DNA of 64,000 nt from Terriglobia bacterium (GTDB lineage: Bacteria > Acidobacteriota > Terriglobia > Terriglobales > Acidobacteriaceae): positions 1 through 64,000 of the forward strand of contig JAIQFO010000027.1 in the NCBI GenBank assembly GCA_020073215.1, in the 5' to 3' direction. Under the pieces are notes generated by a model, which was not told the origin of the DNA, searched no databases, and saw only the letters and a program-made list of their open reading frames with translations. This document shows, one piece after another, positions 60,001 to 64,000 of the stretch; position 1 is the stretch's first letter; each line of letters starts with the position of its first letter. The translations under genes and the position numbers were made by a program.

Positions 60001-60443
60001 GCTATAACGCCACCATCAACCCCAGCCAAACCTCCTCGCCTTCGATCGTGACGGCAACGGCACCCACGTTCACGCCCACGAGCGTCACGCTTTCCGGGAG
60101 CGCTTGCGGAACCACGACCCTGAGAATTCCTACCGTGCCCCGACCCGTGACCACCGGCAGTGTCTTCCGCCGCGGCTCGTTCTACGCGGCCTGGCTCCCC
60201 ATCGCAGGCCTGAGCCTGGTCTCGCTCGGGATCGGGGCAGGTCGCAAGCGGCGGCGCTGGTTGGCCGCCGTAGTTCTCGGCCTGATCGCGGGTGCGATCC
60301 TGCTGCAGTCGGGCTGCGGATCCTCCGGTACCAGCGTTACCCCGGGTGGCGGCACGCAGGCCGGAACCTACGTCATCACCGTTGCCGGGTCCGCCGGAGC
60401 GGGGGCGTCGCACAACACCACGGTCACATTGTTCGTGCGCTAA
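57030..60443 (+). CDS. Large exported SBBP beta-propeller protein
   Basis: The 1138-residue protein has a signal segment (MKAALLASAMLATAGVALYF), an N-terminal DUF7948-type domain (FFEPNQGQTAPQVKFLARGT to ELIIDPVLSYSTYIGGS), and about nine SBBP repeats built on YSTYLGGS...GIAVDSSGNAYVTGST. A DUF11-like domain (TSPSPNPVAAGAQVAFTFNI), a membrane helix with basic flank (GRKRRRWLAAVVLGLIAGAI), a lipobox-like LQSGC and an Ig-like end follow. It is probably surface-associated; ligands are unknown. GTG at 57030 follows GGAGGAG. Confidence 0.88.
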   Translation: MNRNCPVSVGGSVRRSVAEKEKKTGNGMKAALLASAMLATAGVALYFGTAAHAVKAGGPEPSAQKTLASTPSARAISLPLFFEPNQGQTAPQVKFLARGTGYGLFLTADEAVLNLHRPSPAPRTATVPRPVSSSVIRMKLEGANSAARVSGAEPLPGKSNYFIGNDPSKWRQNIPQYARVEYKSVYPGIDLVYYGDQGQLEYDFQVAPGAEPSQIALSFQGASTRIESGDLMLSTDQGEVRFHAPRVYQQNGNDQKTVSGSFRQLADNRIGFTLGEYDHSRELIIDPVLSYSTYIGGSNGIESFVNVAVDSAGFIYLAGATTSNDFPPATAPPAPLQPTLAGKQNIFVAVINPSPQPGNPQLIYATYLGGSETDFPAGIALSTNLDQFTTGIDIYVAGTTSSPNFPSDTSGSSGLAPFQAGPPTDPGNHGFVTRLNVPTFGTQGTSTTLRYSTYLAGTNAAGTATDTVTGLAIDTAGNAFVTGFTTSTNDTSVGFPANPNAFQIKSNGPSQFFASEINTKGSGPLSMIYSTYLGGGNSAGGNPTQGGGIAIDASDNMYITGGTNFLPTIGPNGEAAFPLNAAYQSCLDESGQTGCTASSTPTKLDAFVAKITPRAGFTLPVYCTYLGGSDDDIGYGIAVDSSGNAYVTGSTFSSDWTSAGSGFQTSYGGSGDAFIAKIGNLTGSIYPLTYFTYLGGSGADVGQAIRVDSVQAVHVAGSTFSTAPSFPITTNTVQAQNGGGEDAFVAVIGTTLSGKGAGDIVTFLGGTGTDQGTGVAIDPVFGATYVAGSTTSPDFPTKNPYQDHLNGSQNAFVSKIGASSTLTVTPSTTSPSPNPVAAGAQVAFTFNIGNTGPDTASQVVFTAGNLPTTGLASSPTAKVTSGTGSCNAVQGSTITCFIPTLAVCSTTPCTSATVEVDVTPSITAITTGLTQIQVSGQATANNNGIVFVSNPPQTPANIVDFTVTASTTTPTINAGDTAAIQVAFCPSTTHGYNATINPSQTSSPSIVTATAPTFTPTSVTLSGSACGTTTLRIPTVPRPVTTGSVFRRGSFYAAWLPIAGLSLVSLGIGAGRKRRRWLAAVVLGLIAGAILLQSGCGSSGTSVTPGGGTQAGTYVITVAGSAGAGASHNTTVTLFVR

Positions 60444-60481
60444 TCGTTGTCGAGCCTCTGGAAAGAGCGCGTCCGCTTCCA

Positions 60482-60509
60482 GCCTCCGCCCCGGCGGAGG
60501 CTTTCTTTT
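60482..60509 (+). terminator. Intrinsic terminator after the SBBP gene
   Basis: GCCTCCGCC (60482-60490) and GGCGGAGGC (60493-60501) form a 9-bp stem followed by TTTCTTTT. Confidence 0.9.
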
Positions 60510-60586
60510 GCACGCTCCGGGAGCGGTCTGCCGTAGAGAGGGGCTGATACCGTCTTTCTGGACGGTGCGAGACCGCCGCTGCGAGG

Positions 60587-60611
60587 GAGACGCGGCAAGC
60601 CGCGTCTCTAC
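60587..60611. repeat. Family B palindrome (intergenic)
   Basis: GAGACGCGGCAAGCCGCGTC followed by TCTAC is self-complementary and matches the lpxB insertion at 50148 and the copies after ccmD. Confidence 0.85.
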
Positions 60612-60680
60612 AAATCAGGAAAGAGAACTCAGGAGAGAGCCTATTTTGTAAGCCCTTGGAAAGAGGAGAGATGCAGTGCT

Positions 60681-60714
60681 TGACAATATTCCATATTGCG
60701 ATATTAATATTGCT
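60681..60714 (+). promoter_or_regulatory. AT-rich promoter and operator candidate for the XRE gene
   Basis: TTGACA (60681-60686) and TATTAA (60703-60708) are 16 bp apart. CAATATT (60685-60691) and AATATTG (60707-60713) form an inverted repeat across the promoter, and ATATTGC is repeated directly 14 bp apart. The base composition differs sharply from the surroundings, which suggests a binding site for the XRE protein itself. Confidence 0.65.
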
Positions 60715-60724
60715 ATTTGAAATT

Positions 60725-61234
60725 ATGACTATCGGAGAAAAGCTTCGTTATCTCCGCGAGGTCGAAGGCTCCCTTCGCGGCATGAATCGGCCGCTCACGC
60801 AACAAGAGTTGACCGAGGGCATCGCAGCCGTTTCGGGCAAGACCCTCAGCCAGTCCTACCTCTCGCAGATCGAGTGCGGCAAGCGTCCGCACTTGACGCA
60901 ATCCTCGCGCGCTTTGCTGGCTCGCTTCTTCAAGGTGCACCCTGGTTTTCTGGTCGACGACCCCGAGGGCTATCACACCGAATTAGTTTCCGACCTGCGT
61001 ACCACCGAGGGTCAGTTGGACGTCTGGTTGTTGCAGGGCTCGGAACGGTTCGCCAACGACCCCGAGGTGAGCGAGGTTCTGATTAAGGTCGCGCGCGACC
61101 ATGACACCCGCCGCTGCCTGCTGCTGCTCGGCGAAATTCTGAACACGCCCGGACTCGCCGACCGTCTGTTCGAAGCTCTCAGTCCCGAGCGCGAGTCCGC
61201 CGGCAGCGCTGCGCCCAGGAGGCGAAACTTATGA
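60725..61234 (+). CDS. XRE-family transcriptional regulator
   Basis: The 169-residue protein begins MTIGEKLRYLREVEGSLRGM and has a lambda-repressor-type helix-turn-helix with an extended loop (LTQQELTEGIAAVSGKTLSQ, SYLSQIECGKRPHLTQSS). The C-terminal helical half (EGQLDVWLLQGSERFANDPE) has no recognisable ligand motif. The start at 60725 follows the promoter; a longer frame from 60656 includes it. The stop overlaps the NfeD gene (ATGA), so it is in one operon with the NfeD/flotillin pair. Confidence 0.88.
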   Translation: MTIGEKLRYLREVEGSLRGMNRPLTQQELTEGIAAVSGKTLSQSYLSQIECGKRPHLTQSSRALLARFFKVHPGFLVDDPEGYHTELVSDLRTTEGQLDVWLLQGSERFANDPEVSEVLIKVARDHDTRRCLLLLGEILNTPGLADRLFEALSPERESAGSAAPRRRNL

Positions 61235-61872
61235 CTGGGACTTGGAATATAACTTGGTCCGATTTTTACTTGGCCTGCTTCGCCGTCGGTTTTCTGTTGA
61301 GCGCGGTTTCGTTCATCGCGGGCGGACTGCACTGGCACTTCCATCTGCCGCACCTTGACGGGCATGTAGGCGGCGGGCACGTCGCCGGCGCACACGCACC
61401 GGTGGCGCACAGTAGCGGCGGAAACGGAACTGCCCACGCCAGTCCGCACCCGCCGGTGTCGCCGTTTAACTTTATTACCCTGACGGCGTTTCTCGCCTGG
61501 TTCGGAGGAACCGGCTATCTGCTCACGCGCTTCTCGAGCGTGTGGTTCGCGTTCGGACTGTTGATCGCCATGGCCGCCGGACTGTTGGGCGCCGCCATCG
61601 TTTTCCTGTTCCTCACGCGGGTGCTGATCTCGCACGAGGAGAACATGGACTCCGCCGACTACGAAATGGTGGGTGTGCTGGGACGAATCTCGATGCCCAT
61701 CCGAAAAGATGGCACCGGCGAAATCATTTACTCGCAGGCCGGAACCCGGCGCACCTGCGGCGCGCGCAGTGAAGACGGAACTGCGATGGAAAAGGGCGCG
61801 GAAGTGGTGGTCGCTCGTTACGAGAAAGGTATCGCCTACGTCAAGCGCTGGGAGGAAATCAGTGGCGGGTAG
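61231..61872 (+). CDS. NfeD-like membrane protein (YqiJ type)
   Basis: The 213-residue protein has an N-terminal membrane helix, a histidine-rich stretch (HWHFHLPHLDGHVGGGHVAG), two further membrane helices and a C-terminal OB-fold-like NfeD domain (YEMVGVLGRISMPIRKDGTG). NfeD proteins pair with flotillin/SPFH proteins; a flotillin gene follows at 62903. The His-rich stretch could bind metal. Confidence 0.8.
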   Translation: MTGTWNITWSDFYLACFAVGFLLSAVSFIAGGLHWHFHLPHLDGHVGGGHVAGAHAPVAHSSGGNGTAHASPHPPVSPFNFITLTAFLAWFGGTGYLLTRFSSVWFAFGLLIAMAAGLLGAAIVFLFLTRVLISHEENMDSADYEMVGVLGRISMPIRKDGTGEIIYSQAGTRRTCGARSEDGTAMEKGAEVVVARYEKGIAYVKRWEEISGG

Positions 61873-61906
61873 CAAGTGTTTGGATAACTAAGGGCGAAAG
61901 GCAAAA

Positions 61907-61935
61907 AACCAAAAGCTAAAAGCTAAAAGCCAGGA
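61907..61935. repeat. 7-bp tandem array (AAAAGCT units)
   Basis: AAAAGCT is repeated about three times in the 70-bp gap between the NfeD and DUF1648 genes. A related short array (GAGAACT twice) lies at about 62864-62880, before the flotillin gene. Confidence 0.7.
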
Positions 61936-61942
61936 GCCGTCG

Positions 61943-62833
61943 GTGCATCGTCGAATCTTCCAACTCGCGATTGTTTTCCTCTGGCTGGCGTTGCCGCTGG
62001 TCGCGCTGCAGTACCGCCAGGTCTGGGACCAGCTCCCGGCCCACGTGGCCACGCATTTCAACGCCGCAGGCCAGGCCAACGGCTGGATGTCGCGTGACGA
62101 GGCGCTCCGGTTCGGCGTTGGCTTTCAGGCATTTCTGCTGGTGATCTTCACTGCCTTGTTGCTCTACAGGACGCGCAGCCAGGTCGACGCCTTTTCCTGG
62201 GCGCTGCTGGGTTTTTGCGCCCTTGTTCTTGGTTTCATGCTCGCCGTGAATCGGAACATCGTGGCCTACAACCTGCACGGCGGGCCAATGCGGGCCGCAG
62301 GCTTGCTGATCGCGGTCCCGATTGGGGTGGTCGTGCTGGCGGCGATTTACATCTTCTCCCGGCGCGAGCCACCGCTCCCGTCCGGCAATGCGACAGACCT
62401 TCTGGCGCAAGAGACGCATTCCGGCCGGGTCTGGAGTCTGCTGGTCCTGCCGGCGGTTCTGGGGCCGGTGATCGGACTGTGGCTGTCGCATCCGGCGGCG
62501 CCGCGATGGCCAGCGACCCTCGCCTGTGTGCTCGGACTCGCCGTATGGGCCATCGTGTGGAGCGGCTTCCAGTACCGTTTTCTGCGGCACGGAGTCGAGA
62601 TTCGCACGCTCGGATTTCGCCTGCGCTCGATTCCGAAACAATCGATCGTTAGTTATTCGATCGAGCCCTGGAGTTTGCTTCGCGGCTATGGGATCCGCGG
62701 TGTCGGGAACACGCGGGCTTATGTCTGGTGCAACCAGGTCGTCCACATCAAGACCACGAACGGCGAGGTTTTTCTGGGACATAGCGATCCCGGGCGAATC
62801 GTGCGCGATCTGGATATGGTGACGGGAGTTTGA
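61943..62833 (+). CDS. DUF1648-type membrane protein
   Basis: The 296-residue protein has an N-terminal DUF1648 segment (VATHFNAAGQANGWMSRDEA), about seven membrane helices and a C-terminal PH-like domain (FLRHGVEIRTLGFRLRSIPK, VVHIKTTNGEVFLGHSDP). Related SdpI-like proteins act in immunity to secreted toxins, but there is no toxin gene here. The start is a GTG at 61943. Its place between NfeD and flotillin suggests a membrane-organisation role. Confidence 0.75.
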   Translation: MHRRIFQLAIVFLWLALPLVALQYRQVWDQLPAHVATHFNAAGQANGWMSRDEALRFGVGFQAFLLVIFTALLLYRTRSQVDAFSWALLGFCALVLGFMLAVNRNIVAYNLHGGPMRAAGLLIAVPIGVVVLAAIYIFSRREPPLPSGNATDLLAQETHSGRVWSLLVLPAVLGPVIGLWLSHPAAPRWPATLACVLGLAVWAIVWSGFQYRFLRHGVEIRTLGFRLRSIPKQSIVSYSIEPWSLLRGYGIRGVGNTRAYVWCNQVVHIKTTNGEVFLGHSDPGRIVRDLDMVTGV

Positions 62834-62902
62834 CACGTGGCGAGGCAAGTCACAAGAACGTTGCAGGCAGAGAACTGAGAACTGACTTTCGCAGGAGGCG
62901 AT

Positions 62903-64000
62903 ATGTTCGGCATAACAATGGAAATCTGGGTTTTCGCGGGACTGATGGTTCTGGCCATCCTGTTCCTGATGAGCATGTTGGCCCGCTTATACCGCAAGGC
63001 AGGACCCAATGAAGCGCTGATCGTTTATGGCTTTCGCGGAACCCGCGTAGTCCAGGGACACGGCACGGTCATTTTTCCCATGGTCGAGAACTGCAAGGAC
63101 CTTTCCCTCGAACTGATGTCGTTCGACGTCGCCCCGCAGCAGGATCTCTACACCAAGCAGGGCGTCGCCGTCACCGTCGAGGCCGTCGCTCAAATCAAGG
63201 TGAAGTCCGACAAGGAATCGATCCTCACCGCCGCCGAACAGTTCCTCACCAAAACCGATCAGGAGCGCGAGGGCCTGATCCGCCTGGTGATGGAAGGCCA
63301 TCTGCGCGGCATCATCGGACAGCTCACCGTCGAGGAAATCGTCAAGCAGCCCGAGATGGTCGGCGATCGCATGCGCGCCACCTGCGCCGACGACATGAAT
63401 AAGATGGGCCTCGAAGTCATTTCCTTCACCATCAAAGAAGTCCGCGACAAAAACGAGTACATCACCAACATGGGCAAGCCCGACGTTGCCCGCATAAAGC
63501 GCGACGCCGACGTCGCCACCGCCGAAGCCGAGCGCGACACGGCCATCAAGCGCGCAATCGCAACTCGCGAAGCGGCGGTGGCCAGAGCGCAGGCCGATCA
63601 GGAACGTGTGCTCGCCGAGACGCTTTCCCAGGCCAAGCAAGCCGAATCGCAACGCGACCTCGAGGTCAAGAAAGCGCAGTACCTCGAAGTGACGAAAAAG
63701 CAGCAGGCGCAAGCTGACAAGGCGTACGACATTCAAACCAACGTCATGCAGCAGCAAGTCACGACCGAAAGCGTGAGAGTGCAGCAAGTAGAAAAAGAAG
63801 GACAAGTCAAAGTTCAGGACGCGGAAATCAGCCGCCGCGAGAAAGAACTGATCGCGACCGTATTGAAAGGCGCGGAGATCGAGCGTCAACGCATCGAAAC
63901 GCTGGCCGCCGCCGAGAAGCAACGCCTGATTGCGGAAGCCGAGGGCCATGCATCCGCGATTCGCGCTCAGGGAGAAGCCGAGGCCGAAATCATCTTCAAA
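62903..64000 (+). CDS. Flotillin-like SPFH protein (cut by window end)
   Basis: The first 366 residues are present. An N-terminal membrane helix (EIWVFAGLMVLAILFLMSML) leads into the SPFH domain (GPNEALIVYGFRGTRVVQGH; LRGIIGQLTVEEIVKQPEMV) and a long Ala/Glu-rich coiled coil (AEAERDTAIKRAIATREAAV; AEAEGHASAIRAQGEAEAE), as in FloT. It scaffolds membrane microdomains together with NfeD. AGGAGG lies 4 bp before the ATG. The frame is open at 64000. Confidence 0.92.
   Translation, partial: MFGITMEIWVFAGLMVLAILFLMSMLARLYRKAGPNEALIVYGFRGTRVVQGHGTVIFPMVENCKDLSLELMSFDVAPQQDLYTKQGVAVTVEAVAQIKVKSDKESILTAAEQFLTKTDQEREGLIRLVMEGHLRGIIGQLTVEEIVKQPEMVGDRMRATCADDMNKMGLEVISFTIKEVRDKNEYITNMGKPDVARIKRDADVATAEAERDTAIKRAIATREAAVARAQADQERVLAETLSQAKQAESQRDLEVKKAQYLEVTKKQQAQADKAYDIQTNVMQQQVTTESVRVQQVEKEGQVKVQDAEISRREKELIATVLKGAEIERQRIETLAAAEKQRLIAEAEGHASAIRAQGEAEAEIIFK

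Overview
This window looks like a chromosomal segment of a GC-rich, Gram-negative soil bacterium, most likely an acidobacterium (Terriglobia/Koribacter-like). The phylum is inferred from the gene mix: a type IV pilus cluster, lipid A synthesis (lpxB), tandem DUF3857/transglutaminase-like exported proteins, an SBBP beta-propeller protein with a membrane segment and lipobox-like tail, and a CcmE of the CxxxY type. The DNA is also unusually rich in small dispersed palindromes. No search or alignment was run; all family calls come from motifs read in the translations.

Layout. 1-1501: truncated GH10 xylanase remnant and a HhH-GPD DNA glycosylase carrying an in-frame palindrome insertion. 1887-9296: pilB-pilT-pilC-pilS-pilR. 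9670-13774: two DUF3857/transglutaminase-like proteins, the first without the catalytic triad. 14002-17469: MocR-type regulator divergent from a cupin, DoxX and two SnoaL/NTF2-like genes. 17682-20114: tRNA-Pro(TGG), a 2H phosphoesterase, a UDP-sugar dehydrogenase homologue lacking the active-site Cys, and tRNA-His(GTG). 20092-25968: genomic island(s) in the 3' end of tRNA-His, with three copies of the tRNA end. The first segment has an integrase, an Xis-like protein and orphan cargo genes; the second has only a decayed integrase and an amidohydrolase. 25989-30397: DUF2891, membrane proteins, a zincin and a thiolase.

30433-36948: tyrosine/homogentisate catabolism on the minus strand (aminotransferase, hppD, hmgA, an unrecognised protein, fahA) with a divergent Lrp/AsnC regulator. 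37153-46966: TPR/peptidase-MA-like protein, cytochrome c, membrane acyltransferase, alpha/beta hydrolase, zinc ribbons, HemW, MFS exporter and a racemase homologue. 47342-52757: MsbA-like ABC exporter, lpxB (both with in-frame repeat insertions) and an M1-peptidase-like protein lacking its zinc site. 52912-55882: ccmE-A-B-C-D, cytochrome c maturation. 55964-64000: ECF sigma factor, a large SBBP protein, then an XRE regulator with NfeD, a DUF1648 protein and flotillin (cut by the window end).

Two things stand out. First, palindromic repeat families sit not only between genes but in frame inside several essential-looking proteins, and two genes contain the same repeat peptide in the same frame. 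This resembles the logic of Rickettsia palindromic elements. Second, the tRNA-His locus records tandem integration: duplicated att cores, a relic integrase, a 12-bp motif repeated seven times, near-leaderless duplicated promoters, and a MITE insertion whose empty site survives as a paralogous copy 450 bp away.
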